Shown: in pieces, positions 47,965 through 56,882 of the stretch
How positions within the stretch are numbered: the first letter of the stretch is position 1
Layout: every line of letters starts with the position of its first letter
Assembly: GCF_018866325.1 (NCBI RefSeq)
Contig: NZ_CP076457.1
Span: 1,240,001 to 1,304,000 of the forward strand
DNA length: 64,000 nucleotides
Direction: 5' to 3'
Origin: Streptomyces sp. YPW6
Lineage (GTDB): Bacteria > Actinomycetota > Actinomycetes > Streptomycetales > Streptomycetaceae
Made by a program: the position numbers and the translations under genes
The notes under the pieces: model-generated
The model's database searches: none
The model's input: only the letters and a program-made list of their open reading frames with translations
Told to the model about the DNA's origin: nothing

Positions 47965-48896
47965 CGAGCACGCCCGCGGGCACCCCGGAGACGGAGCCCG
48001 CGCCGCCCGCGATCAGCACCCGGACCCTCGTGTTCGCCCTCGTCCGCGAGGACGGCACCGTGCACGCGGACGAGCTGTACTCCGTCGCCGAGGCGATCGG
48101 CATGACCGACCAGCAGGTCCGGCTGTGCGTCAAACGGCTGGTCGCCGAGGGGCGGTTCACCCAGGAGGGCCGTGGGCGCAGGGCCCGGCTGCACGCCACC
48201 ACCGACGCGACCGGCTCCATCGCACCGGACGTCGAGTACGTACGCCACGCCTACCGGCAGGACCAGGGGCTCGCCCCCTGGAACGGAACCTGGCACCTGT
48301 TCGCCTTCGCCATCCCCGAGAGCGCCCGGCAGGCCCGCGACACCCTGCGCGACACCCTGCTCCATCTCGGTGCGGCCCCCCTCCAGGGCGGCCTCTACGT
48401 CTGCGCCAACGACGTCGCCGACATCGCCGAGGCCCACGCCCGCCACCTCGGCGTCCTCCCCTCCCTCACCCGGCTGACCAGCCGGGATCTGCGCGTGGGC
48501 GAGGAGAGCGACCCCGTCCGGCTGGCCGCGCTGCTGTGGCCGCTGCCGGCGATCGCGGAGCGCCACGAAGCGCTCGCGGCGCTCGCCGAGGACCGTCTGG
48601 CCAGGCTGTCCGGCCCCGCCGCCCCGCCCACCCCGACCGAACGGCTGACGTACGCCGTCGAACTGGCATCGGCCTTCACCACCGCGATGGCGCCCGACCC
48701 GCTGCTCCCCGCCGAGCTGCTCCCCCAGCCCTGGCCCGGCGCCCGCGCCCGCGCCCTGGCGGCACGGTGCTGGGACGCCCTCGCGACGGAGGAGGACGAA
48801 GCCGCGGACCGGCTACGGCTGTTCAGCCTCTACGACCACGCTGTCCGGCCGCCCGAGCCCGACGCTCCCCCGAGGCCCGAACGGGGAGCGAGCTGA
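47961..48896 (+). CDS. PaaX-like transcriptional regulator
   Basis: Protein of 311 aa. An N-terminal winged helix ('DELYSVAEAIGMTDQQVRLCVKRLVAEGRF' in pieces) is followed by the PaaX central domain ('WNGTWHLFAFAIPESARQARDTLR' in pieces, 'LGAAPLQGGLYVCAND') and the C-terminal PaaX region. PaaX proteins repress aromatic catabolism genes in response to acyl-CoA. Here it probably controls the divergent hydrolase/DUF418 unit and its own operon. Ligand unknown. Confidence 0.82.
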   Translation: MTSTPAGTPETEPAPPAISTRTLVFALVREDGTVHADELYSVAEAIGMTDQQVRLCVKRLVAEGRFTQEGRGRRARLHATTDATGSIAPDVEYVRHAYRQDQGLAPWNGTWHLFAFAIPESARQARDTLRDTLLHLGAAPLQGGLYVCANDVADIAEAHARHLGVLPSLTRLTSRDLRVGEESDPVRLAALLWPLPAIAERHEALAALAEDRLARLSGPAAPPTPTERLTYAVELASAFTTAMAPDPLLPAELLPQPWPGARARALAARCWDALATEEDEAADRLRLFSLYDHAVRPPEPDAPPRPERGAS

Positions 48897-48967
48897 GCCG
48901 GTGGGGGTGCGGAAGCCGGCTGACGTCGTTCGGCCGGGCGGCTGCCCCGCCCCGGGGGAGCCGCACC

Positions 48968-49005
48968 CAGCGCCCCGTGTCGCGGGTCCGGGACACGGGG
49001 CGCTG
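48968..49005 (+). terminator. terminator after the PaaX-like gene
   Basis: Perfect 14-bp inverted repeat (48968-48981 with 48992-49005) and 10-nt loop. The rest of 48897-49470 shows no convincing gene. Confidence 0.72.
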
Positions 49006-49470
49006 CGCGTGGTGCGGTCACCGTCGGATGCGGGGCCCCGTCGTGACGGGACGGGAACGAGGCCGCGCCCCCCAGCGTCGTCGCCCACGGTGCGCGGCAA
49101 GGTGCGGTCCCGGTACGGGGAACAGCTCCCGGACGCCGGGACAACACTCGATGGACACGGTCCGTCCGGTGAGGGAACCGGGTGAGGACCGGAACCGGGC
49201 ACCGGGCGCCGGCGCACGCCGCGGCGCGGGTCTCGGGCCCCCGGAATCCGCCATTGACCGCGCAGCTCCAGCGCCCGCGAGGGCGGCACGCGACGACTCT
49301 CCGTGCCCACATCACACCATGGCGTTATGGTGCGGGAACGCCTCTTCACAGCCTCATGTGAAGGCAGGGGCACAAGACCTTCACCGTACGACCTCTTTCA
49401 GCCGCACCGCGGGCTCGGTGCGCATCGGGGTGCTGACGGTGCCCGTGGGCCGTGCCTACGCTCCCGGGTC

Positions 49471-49995
49471 ATGAGACTCACTCGCCCGAGACGCCTCGGT
49501 CTCGCCGCATTCATCGCCCTCGCCCTCGCGGTCTTCGGCCTGGCGCCCTCGGCCGCCGCCGCACCGCAGCCGGCCGAGCTGTCGTTCACCACCGACGCCG
49601 CCACCACCACGCCCGGCGGCACGGTGAACCTGTCGATGACGATGAAGAACAACCAGACGTACGACATCTGGTTCATCTACCAGTCCATCGACCCCACCTG
49701 GCTGACCACCCAGCGCCCCGACCTCAAGTACAGCTTCACCGGCTGCAGTCTGGCCACGGAGACCGGAGCCGTCCCCTGTTCCGGCACCGGGCCGGCGAAC
49801 CTCGGCGGCAACTACGGCACCACCATCCCGCCCGGCCAGAGCCGTACCGTCACTCTGACCCTGCAGGTCGCCGCCGACTCCGGCTGCAACGGCAACATCG
49901 GCTTCTACTCGTACTTCTACGCGGAGTTCAGCGACAGCACCAGCCTGAGCGGCGGCCCGGTCTTCACACCCGAAACCCGCGTCCTGTGCGCCTGA
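49471..49995 (+). CDS. small secreted beta-sandwich protein
   Basis: Protein of 174 aa with a Sec signal peptide ('MRLTRPRRLGLAAFIALALA', cleavage after 'SAAAA'). The mature part has 'ELSFTTDAATTTPGGTVNLS' and 'IPPGQSRTVTLTLQVAAD', the strand pattern of bacterial Ig-like or DUF11-like domains, plus four cysteines that could form two disulfides. The ribosome site is weak. It is a standalone gene with its own terminator. Function unknown; possibly a surface or matrix protein. Confidence 0.65.
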   Translation: MRLTRPRRLGLAAFIALALAVFGLAPSAAAAPQPAELSFTTDAATTTPGGTVNLSMTMKNNQTYDIWFIYQSIDPTWLTTQRPDLKYSFTGCSLATETGAVPCSGTGPANLGGNYGTTIPPGQSRTVTLTLQVAADSGCNGNIGFYSYFYAEFSDSTSLSGGPVFTPETRVLCA

Positions 49996-50057
49996 CCGCC
50001 CCCGTACGCGTCCCGCGGAGCGCTCACCCGCGTTGAACGGGGCTCCACGGACGAAGG

Positions 50058-50089
50058 CGGCGGCCGGCCCTGCTCCACGCCGGCCGCCG
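50058..50089 (+). terminator. terminator of the secreted protein
   Basis: Perfect 11-bp inverted repeat (50058-50068 with 50079-50089), 10-nt loop. Confidence 0.7.
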
Positions 50090-50309
50090 TCGGCGCGTCG
50101 GCCTCAACGTGACGTGATACGCCTGCCCACCGACCGGGTTTTCGGCCAGGCCCAGCAGTCTTCCCCCGCCGGGGTGGTCCAGCGGTCCGCGTTCCGCCGG
50201 TCGCCTTCCGCAGCAGCACAGAGGCCTGCGAGGTGCTCCCGGCCCCGGGTTCGGGAGCCCCGCGACCGCTACGGGCGGTCACCTTGCCGTCCTGATGGCC
50301 ACGCATGAT

Positions 50310-50466
50310 TTTCCGTCAAGTTTCCCGACAGTCACACAATAACTCCACATCGCCCCCACCATGTGTCTCGACGGAAACGCCAACGACCGCCGCCGCAGAG
50401 GGGTGGCGTGGTCATGGGGTGGGGCAGGCTCCGACAGGAGCCCGATCTCCCCTGCCCCGGGGAGGG
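50310..50466 (+). promoter_or_regulatory. structured leader upstream of the polysaccharide operon
   Basis: An outer pair TTTCCGTC/GACGGAAA (50310-50317 with 50370-50377) encloses CACAT/ATGTG. It is followed by a second stem-loop: GGGGCAGG/CCTGCCCC (50421-50428 with 50451-50458) with an inner CTCC/GGAG hairpin. This ends at the GGAGGG ribosome site (50461-50466). The layout would suit a cis-regulatory RNA or operator set. It does not match any riboswitch consensus I can recall. Confidence 0.4.
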
Positions 50467-50476
50467 ATTCCACCGC

Positions 50477-52621
50477 ATGAAGCGGACCATTCGCACCACC
50501 GCACTCGTTGTGGGCACGCTGCTGGCGACGGTCGGGTTACCCACGGCCTCCGCCCAGGCGGACGATCCGGCACCGCGCGTCGATCTGCGCGTGCTCGTCG
50601 TGAGCGACGGGGGGCCGTCCACCGACGCCATCGCCGCCGAACTGGAGAGCGCCGGGACCCCGTACACCGAGGTCGATCTGGAGGACACCGGCCGGCCCGT
50701 GATCGACGCCGGCTTCCTCGCCGACACCGTCGACGGCCGGCCGCGCGCGAAGTACCAGGCCGTCGTCCTGCCCAACGACAACCCGTTTCCGACGGGCTCC
50801 GCCGAGATGGCGGCCATCGTGGCCTACGAGCAGACGTACGCGATTCCCCAGGTCGACGCCTACACCTACGCGCGTCCGCAGGTGGGGCTCAACGCGGCGG
50901 TCGGCACGGGCTACGCCGGTAGCGTCGACGGAGTGCGCGCCGAGGTGACGCAGGCCGGCAAGGCCGGGCCCTTCGGATATCTGGAGGGCACTGTCCCCTT
51001 CGAGGACAACTCCCCCACCGTGAACGAGTCCTACGCCTACCTCTCGACGCCGGTGGCGGGCGCGGACTTCACCCCCTACGTCCAGGCCGCCATTCCGGGG
51101 AGACCGACGATGGGCTCCCTGGTGGGTGAGTACCGGCACGACGGTCGGCGCGAGCTCGTCGTCACCTTCGTCTACAACCGCTACCAGCAGCAGTACCGGC
51201 TGCTGGCCCGGGGCATCGTGGCGTGGATGACCGGCGGGGTGCACCTCGGCGCCGACCGCAACTACTTCGCGGTCCACGTCGACGACGTCCTGGCCGCCGA
51301 CGACCGCTGGGACACCGAGCTCAACTGCACGCCCGGCGACGTGGACTGCCAGCCGGGCGAAGGCACCCCGAACCCGATCCGCATGGTCCCGGCCGACGTC
51401 GACCGCGCCACCGCCTGGCAGGACGACCGGGACTTCACCCTCGACTTCGCCTACAACGCCTCCGGCACCGTCGACCACCGCGAGGACCACGGCGGTCAGG
51501 ACCCCCTCGCCGACAAACTCGTCGCCGACCGGGGCCGGTTCCGCTGGATCAACCACACGTACACCCACGCCTTCCTGGGGTGCGTACAGGACACCAGCGT
51601 GGTGCCGTGGAAGTGCGCGACGAACCCGGACGGGTCCACCCGGTGGGTCAGCCGGAACGACATCGCCGACGAGATCGCGACCAACGAGGCGTGGGGCGTG
51701 GCGGCCGGACTCCCGCTCAGCCGGGACGAGTTGGTCACCGGCGAGCACTCCGGTCTGAAGGTGACCCCGCAGCAGCCGGAGGACAACCCCCATCTGGGGC
51801 CCGCCCTCACCGACACGGGCATCCGCTGGCTGGGCTCGGACAACTCCCGCGACCCCGTGCAGCGCCGGGTCGGAACGGCCACGACCGTCTCCCGCTACCC
51901 GATGAACATCTTCTACAACGCCGGCCGGGAAGCCGAACAGGTCGACGAGTACAACTGGATCTACACCGCCCGCGCCCAGGGCGGCAGCGGGATCTGCGAG
52001 GACAACCCCGCCACCTCCACCTGCCTGGCCGCGCCGCTGGACACCGCCACCGGCTACGCCGAGCACATCGTCCCGCTGGAGACCCGGATCGCCCTGGGGC
52101 ACGTCCTCGCCAACGACCCCAAGCCCCACTTCATCCACCAGTCGAACCTCGCCGAGGACCGCATCGCCTATCCGGTGCTCGACGGCGTACTCGGCGGCTA
52201 CGACGAGCTGTTCGCCGCCGACACCCCCGTGGTGAATCTCCGCATGAAGGACATCGGGGTCGAGATGCAGCGCCGGGCAGCCTGGCGAGCCGCCCTCGAC
52301 GCGGGCCAGGTCACCGCCTACCGGATCGGCGACAGTGTGACCGTGCGGGCGCCCGAGGGCGTGGCGATCACGGCCACGATGCCCACCGGCACCCGGCACG
52401 ACTCCACCGGCTTCGGGGCTCCCTACGCGGGTGCGGTCTCCGGCTGGGCCTTTGCCGAGGGCCTGCCCTACACCCTGGACCTGCCCGTGTCGGCGGGTAC
52501 GGCGGCCGAGGGGGACGGGTCCGGGACACCCGCCCCCACCCTCGCCCCGACGAACGCCGCGCCGCGGACCGAAGTGCCTTCCGGCGTCGAGGAACAGGTC
52601 CCCTACGGCGCGGAGCGCTGA
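50477..52621 (+). CDS. secreted Agd3-like polysaccharide deacetylase (CE18-type)
   Basis: Exported protein of 714 aa with a Sec signal peptide ('TALVVGTLLATVGLPTASAQ'). An N-terminal domain ('VDLRVLVVSDGGPSTDAIAA', then 'KYQAVVLPNDNPF') precedes a NodB-like deacetylase domain. The metal-site motifs are 'FAVHVDDVL' (H267, D269/D270) and 'NHTYTH' (H360, H364). The long N-terminal region and this motif spacing fit CE18, founded on Agd3, the galactosaminogalactan deacetylase of Aspergillus, rather than the shorter CE4 enzymes. It would remove N-acetyl groups from a GalNAc-type polymer outside the membrane, making it cationic and adhesive. It is the first gene of the operon, behind a structured leader. 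Confidence 0.78.
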   Translation: MKRTIRTTALVVGTLLATVGLPTASAQADDPAPRVDLRVLVVSDGGPSTDAIAAELESAGTPYTEVDLEDTGRPVIDAGFLADTVDGRPRAKYQAVVLPNDNPFPTGSAEMAAIVAYEQTYAIPQVDAYTYARPQVGLNAAVGTGYAGSVDGVRAEVTQAGKAGPFGYLEGTVPFEDNSPTVNESYAYLSTPVAGADFTPYVQAAIPGRPTMGSLVGEYRHDGRRELVVTFVYNRYQQQYRLLARGIVAWMTGGVHLGADRNYFAVHVDDVLAADDRWDTELNCTPGDVDCQPGEGTPNPIRMVPADVDRATAWQDDRDFTLDFAYNASGTVDHREDHGGQDPLADKLVADRGRFRWINHTYTHAFLGCVQDTSVVPWKCATNPDGSTRWVSRNDIADEIATNEAWGVAAGLPLSRDELVTGEHSGLKVTPQQPEDNPHLGPALTDTGIRWLGSDNSRDPVQRRVGTATTVSRYPMNIFYNAGREAEQVDEYNWIYTARAQGGSGICEDNPATSTCLAAPLDTATGYAEHIVPLETRIALGHVLANDPKPHFIHQSNLAEDRIAYPVLDGVLGGYDELFAADTPVVNLRMKDIGVEMQRRAAWRAALDAGQVTAYRIGDSVTVRAPEGVAITATMPTGTRHDSTGFGAPYAGAVSGWAFAEGLPYTLDLPVSAGTAAEGDGSGTPAPTLAPTNAAPRTEVPSGVEEQVPYGAER

Positions 52622-52720
52622 CAGACGTACGCCTCCTGTCCCGGTCGCCGGTGCGGCGGCCGGGACGGGCCCGCGACCGCCGGGCCCGACCACCTCACTT
52701 TCCGGCCGTGGAGCAGATCG

Positions 52721-54244
52721 ATGTACTTTCCCCACGGCGTGCGACACTCCGGCACGTCGCGCGTCACCCTGCTCACCGAAGGCACCTACCCGCACAGTCA
52801 TGGCGGTGTGAGCGTCTGGTGCGACCAACTCGTCACCGGCATGCCGGACATCGCGTTCGACGTGGTCGCCGTCACCGGGACCGGCCGCGAGCCGGTCGTC
52901 TGGGACGTCCCCGCCAACGTCGGCCGCATCGTCTCCGTCCCCATGTGGGGACCCACCCCCGAGGGGCGGGCACCGCGGGGGCAGCACCACCGGCGGCTCG
53001 CCGAGTCCTACGAGCAGTTCGTGACCGGGCTGCTCGACCCGCGCGCGGAGGACGGTTTCGGCCCGGCCCTGTACGCGCTGGCACGGGCCGCCGAGGACGG
53101 CGGGCTCAGCCCCTTCCTGCGCGGAGACCGAGCCATCGGCATCCTGACCGCCCTCTGGAACCGGCCGGGCCTCGCGGTCCGCGAGGCCCGGCCGACCCTG
53201 CAGGACGCGGTGACCGCGACCACGCTGCTGGAGCACGCCCTGCGGCCGCTGGCCGCACCGTCCCCGGAGACCGGAGTGGCGCACGCGGTCAGCGGTGGCG
53301 TGGCGGTCCTGCCGGGCCTCGCGGCGCTGGAACGGCACGGTGTGCCGCTGCTCCTCACCGAGCACGGCGTGTACCTGCGCGAGCGCTACCTCGGATACCG
53401 CACCGCCCCCTACCGGTGGCCGGTGAAGGCGCTCCTGCTGGGCTTCTTCCGGCTGCTGGCGGAGGAGACCTACCGGCGGGCCGCCCTGATCACCCCGGGC
53501 AACCGCTACAACCGGCTCTGGGAGGAGCACGGGGGCGCCGCGCCCGAGGCGATCCGGACGGTCTACAACGGCGTGGACCCCGCCGCGTTCCCGCCCGCAG
53601 GACCGGAACCCGACGCTCCGGTGCTCAGCTGGGCCGGTCGTGTCGACCCGATCAAGGATCTGGAGACCCTGATCCGCGCCTTCGCACGCGTACGGGAGCG
53701 GATACCGGAGGCGCGGCTGCGGCTCTTCGGCGGTACGCCGCGCGGCGGGGAGGCCTACCGGGACCGGTGCGAGGCCCTGGCCGCGGAGCTGGGCCAGGCC
53801 GCCGCGGTCACCTTCGAGGGCAGGGTCGAGGACATCAGGGACGCGTACGCGGCGGGAAGCGTCGTCATGCTCTCCAGCATCAGCGAGGGCTTCCCCTTCA
53901 CTCTGATCGAAGCGATGTCCTGCGGGCGGGCGACCGTCTCCACGGATGTGGGCGGTGTCCGGGAGGCAGTCGGGAACACCGGTCTCGTCGTGCCGCCCCG
54001 CGACCCCGCAGCGATGGCCGCCGCGGCGCTGGAGCTGCTCGCCGACGCCGGGCGGCGCCACCGGATGGGCGAGGAGGCCCGGCTCAGGGTGATCGAGCAG
54101 TTCACCCTCCGGCAGACCATCGACACCTTCCGTTCCATCTACCGGGAACTGTCCGGGTCCGGCGGCCTGCAAGCGCCCCCGGCCGTCGAGGAACAGCTGC
54201 TGACGACGGTGGGCAGGCCACCGGTGAGGAGCGCGGCCGGATGA
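52721..54244 (+). CDS. PelF/Gtb3-like GT4 glycosyltransferase
   Basis: GT-B transferase of 507 aa. The N-terminal 'VTLLTEGTYPHSHGGVSVWC' is the PelF signature. The large insertion before 'HAVSGGVAVLPGLAALER' and 'LLTEHGVYLRERYL' also match PelF. The GT4 donor site has 'GRVDPIKDLETLIRAFA' and the E-x7-E motif 'EGFPFTLIE' (E389, E397). PelF polymerises UDP-GalNAc in bacteria, and the GT4 part of Gtb3 does so in fungi, so this is the probable polymerase. It has no membrane segments of its own. Its stop overlaps the ATG of the next gene, a polytopic membrane protein, implying a complex. Confidence 0.85.
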   Translation: MYFPHGVRHSGTSRVTLLTEGTYPHSHGGVSVWCDQLVTGMPDIAFDVVAVTGTGREPVVWDVPANVGRIVSVPMWGPTPEGRAPRGQHHRRLAESYEQFVTGLLDPRAEDGFGPALYALARAAEDGGLSPFLRGDRAIGILTALWNRPGLAVREARPTLQDAVTATTLLEHALRPLAAPSPETGVAHAVSGGVAVLPGLAALERHGVPLLLTEHGVYLRERYLGYRTAPYRWPVKALLLGFFRLLAEETYRRAALITPGNRYNRLWEEHGGAAPEAIRTVYNGVDPAAFPPAGPEPDAPVLSWAGRVDPIKDLETLIRAFARVRERIPEARLRLFGGTPRGGEAYRDRCEALAAELGQAAAVTFEGRVEDIRDAYAAGSVVMLSSISEGFPFTLIEAMSCGRATVSTDVGGVREAVGNTGLVVPPRDPAAMAAAALELLADAGRRHRMGEEARLRVIEQFTLRQTIDTFRSIYRELSGSGGLQAPPAVEEQLLTTVGRPPVRSAAG

Positions 54245-55677
54245 GCGGACCCATGTCGCTGGAACCGGGCGGCGCGGAACAGGACACCCTGGCCCTGCGC
54301 CTCGTCGACGACCGTACGCTCGCCCTGCGCCTCGTCGACGAGCGCACGATGGCGCTGCGGATCGCCGGCCCGCGCCCGCCTGTCGCGGAGCTGCCCGGCC
54401 ACGGGGCACGGGCCGAGGCGGTGGACGAGCTGGCCGCCGCACTCGCGGACCGCATCGCGCCGGCGGTCCACCCCTACGAGGTCGCCGCGCTGCTGGAGTC
54501 CGAGGGTCTCACCGGCGACGTGATCCGGGAGAAGTACGGGCACGCCGACCTGTTCTCGCTGGCGACGGCGCTGTACCGGCGCGTGCCGCGGACGTTCCCC
54601 GAGCCGCCCCGCCCCGCCGACCCCTGGCGGCCCGACCACGTGCGCTGCGCCATGCGCGGGCTGCTGTTCGCGCTGCCCGGCCTCGCGTACGCGCTCGCCG
54701 GGCGGCATCTGCCTCCTGATGGCGTGGTGCGGGCCCTGGTGGTGGCCGGGCTGATCTCGTGGGCCTGGAACCAGGCCCTGGGCCATCGCGCCTATCTGCG
54801 CCTGGCGGCCGGGCGGCTGGAGGCGGGACGCACCCTGGCGAAGGGAGCGCCCCTGGGCGCTGCCGCGGCGACCGCCGCGGGCGTCGCTCTCTCGGGATCG
54901 GCCGCGACGGCCGTGGCCGTGACGGCGCAGTCGCTCTACCTCGCGGCGGCCGGGGTCCTGCTGGTGCTGGGCCGCGAACGCCTCCTGCTGGCGGTCCTCG
55001 TACCGGTCACCGCCTGCGGGACGGCGCTGCTGTGGTGGGAACCGGGGAACGTGCTCCGCGTCGGGGCGCCGCTGCTGTCGCTCCTCGGCGCCGTCGCCGC
55101 GGCCGCCTGGGCTCTGCGCGCCACGCGCGCGGTACCGGCCGCGGCCGGTGCCACGCGTCCGCATCTGTGGCCGTCCCTGCCGTACGGCCTTTTCGGACTG
55201 GCCGCCGGATCACTCGTGTTCCTGGCGGGCCGGGAGCAGCCCTGGGCCGTGATCGTCCTGACCCTCAGCATGGGGCCGGCCGAGTGGCTGCTGTACCGCT
55301 ACCGCGGGCTGTCGGTGGCGGCCCTGCGGTCCACGAGGACGCTCGGCGGATTCCGGGCCCGCTCCGCGGCCGTTCTCGCCGGCTGCCTGCTGGTGTACCT
55401 CGGCCCGCTGGCTCCGGCGGCGCTGCTCGTGGACGCAGCCCCCGCCACCCTGCTGCTGCTCGCCGCGACGCTGTGGGTCTCCCTGCTGCTTCAGGCGTTC
55501 GGCACCGCCTGGCCGCCGGCCGCCGTGTGTCTGAGCGCGGCGGCGTTCTCCGGCGCGGCGATGCTGACCGGAGGCCCGCCGGGCTCCGCGGCGCTGCCGC
55601 TGAGCTGCGGGGCCGCCGTCCTCGTTCTCACGGCGGTGACCCTGCGGCAGCTCGGCCGGCCGTCCGCCCACGGCTGA
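54241..55677 (+). CDS. polytopic membrane protein partnering the GT4
   Basis: Protein of 478 aa. Residues 1-125 are cytosolic and include a repeated decapeptide ('LALRLVDDRT LALRLVDERT') and a helical segment ('YEVAALLESEGLTGDVIREK', 'HADLFSLATALYRRVPR'). The rest has about ten to twelve membrane segments starting at 'GLLFALPGLAYALAG'. It is translationally coupled to the PelF-like GT4. PelG is the membrane partner of PelF and Gtb3 has a fused membrane part, so export of the polymer is the likely role. I cannot align it to PelG by eye, so the family remains unassigned. Confidence 0.65.
   Translation: MSGPMSLEPGGAEQDTLALRLVDDRTLALRLVDERTMALRIAGPRPPVAELPGHGARAEAVDELAAALADRIAPAVHPYEVAALLESEGLTGDVIREKYGHADLFSLATALYRRVPRTFPEPPRPADPWRPDHVRCAMRGLLFALPGLAYALAGRHLPPDGVVRALVVAGLISWAWNQALGHRAYLRLAAGRLEAGRTLAKGAPLGAAAATAAGVALSGSAATAVAVTAQSLYLAAAGVLLVLGRERLLLAVLVPVTACGTALLWWEPGNVLRVGAPLLSLLGAVAAAAWALRATRAVPAAAGATRPHLWPSLPYGLFGLAAGSLVFLAGREQPWAVIVLTLSMGPAEWLLYRYRGLSVAALRSTRTLGGFRARSAAVLAGCLLVYLGPLAPAALLVDAAPATLLLLAATLWVSLLLQAFGTAWPPAAVCLSAAAFSGAAMLTGGPPGSAALPLSCGAAVLVLTAVTLRQLGRPSAHG
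54289..54348 (+). repeat. two 30-bp direct repeats in the membrane-protein gene
   Basis: 54289-54318 and 54319-54348 differ at five positions, and a third partial copy follows to 54360. They encode the decapeptide L-A-L-R-L-V-D-(D/E)-R-T. Confidence 0.85.
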
Positions 55678-55793
55678 CAGGGATCCACCGGCCGCGCACA
55701 CGCCACAGGCCGCCATCCGGTCCCCCGCCGCCACGGACCGCCACCGCGAGCCGCCCGCCGCCACCGTCCAGCCGAGACCCATCGCCCATCACC

Positions 55794-55835
55794 AACCAGC
55801 AACCAGCAACCAGCAACCAGCAACCAGCAACCAGC
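55794..55835 (+). repeat. six tandem AACCAGC heptamers before the dehydratase gene
   Basis: The array fills the 3' end of the 172-bp gap within the polysaccharide operon and ends directly before the GAAAGGA ribosome site (55836-55842). No gene uses it. Confidence 0.95.
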
Positions 55836-55849
55836 GAAAGGAAACCACC

Positions 55850-56851
55850 GTGAACGCCCCACCACTCGCCGCCGTCACCGGAGCCGAGGGCTTCATCGGC
55901 TCCCACCTCACCGAGGCGCTCGTCGCCGCCGGGCACCGGGTGAGGGCCATGGCGCAGTACAACTCCTTCTCCTCGTACGGCTGGCTGGAGACCCTCTCCC
56001 CCGCCGTCCTCGACCAGGTCGAGATCGTCCTCGGCGATGTCCGCGACCCGGGGTCGGTCCGCCATCTCGTCGAAGGGGCCGACACCGTCTACCACTTGGC
56101 CGCGCTCATCGCCATCCCGTACTCCTACCGGGCGCCCCACAGCTACGTGGACACCAACGTCACCGGAACGCTGAACGTGCTGGAGGCGGTACGGGCCGCC
56201 GGCACTCCGCGGCTGGTGCACACCTCCACCAGCGAGACCTACGGCACCGCGCAGACCGTGCCGATCACCGAGGACCACCCGATCAACACCCAGTCTCCTT
56301 ATGCGGCTTCGAAGGCGGGCGGCGACCGGCTCGCCGACAGCTACCACGCCAGCTTCGACACCCCGGTGGTGACACTGCGGCCGTTCAACACCTTCGGGCC
56401 GCGGCAGTCCATGCGGGCCGTGATCCCCACCGTCATCGGCCAGGTCGCGGCGGGAGAGCGGACCATCACCCTCGGCGACCTGCGTCCCACCCGGGACTTC
56501 ACGTTCGTCAAGGACACCGCGCAGGCCTTCCTTGCGGTCGGCGCCGCGCCCGCCGAGCAGGTCGTGGGACGTACCTTCAACGCGGGCACCGGCGGCGAGA
56601 TCTCCGTCGGCGACCTGGTGACCCTCATCGGCAAGGTGATGGACACCGCGCTCGACGTCCGCGAGGACGCCCAGCGGCTGCGGCCCGCGAACTCCGAGGT
56701 CATGCGCCTGGTCGCGGATGCCGGGCGACTGCGCGCCGCGACCGGCTGGAGCCCGGCGCACAGCCTGGAGGAGGGCCTCGCGCAGACGGTGGAGTTCTTC
56801 GGCGATCCGGGCAACCTCGCCCGCTACAAGACCGGCATCTACAACATCTGA
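55850..56851 (+). CDS. NAD-dependent nucleotide-sugar 4,6-dehydratase/epimerase (LegB-like SDR)
   Basis: Extended SDR protein of 333 aa: NAD-binding 'VTGAEGFIGSHLTEAL', active-site S-S/T-x-E plus Y-x3-K ('HTSTSETYGTAQ', 'SPYAASKAGGDRLAD'). 'AMAQYNSFSSYGWLETL' and 'VVTLRPFNTFGPRQSMRAVI' match LegB/GDP-mannose-type 4,6-dehydratases better than GalE. It would act on UDP-GlcNAc or a related sugar to supply an activated precursor. In fungi the equivalent position is held by the 4-epimerase Uge3. The GTG start is seven bases after GAAAGGA, itself preceded by the heptamer array. Confidence 0.85.
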   Translation: MNAPPLAAVTGAEGFIGSHLTEALVAAGHRVRAMAQYNSFSSYGWLETLSPAVLDQVEIVLGDVRDPGSVRHLVEGADTVYHLAALIAIPYSYRAPHSYVDTNVTGTLNVLEAVRAAGTPRLVHTSTSETYGTAQTVPITEDHPINTQSPYAASKAGGDRLADSYHASFDTPVVTLRPFNTFGPRQSMRAVIPTVIGQVAAGERTITLGDLRPTRDFTFVKDTAQAFLAVGAAPAEQVVGRTFNAGTGGEISVGDLVTLIGKVMDTALDVREDAQRLRPANSEVMRLVADAGRLRAATGWSPAHSLEEGLAQTVEFFGDPGNLARYKTGIYNI

Positions 56852-56882
56852 CCATCCGGTACGTCGAGCAAGGGGGAAGACC

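Noticed and set aside
50310-50476. c-di-AMP (ydaO) or c-di-GMP riboswitch assignment for the leader
   Set aside because: The conserved core sequences of those classes are not recognisable, so only a generic structured leader is reported.
54241-55677. Naming the membrane protein pelG
   Set aside because: Context suggests a PelG-like role, but I cannot see PelG sequence signatures such as its N-terminal motif.
55794-55835. AACCAGC array as a CRISPR-like array
   Set aside because: Units are contiguous 7-mers without spacers; no cas genes are present anywhere in the window.
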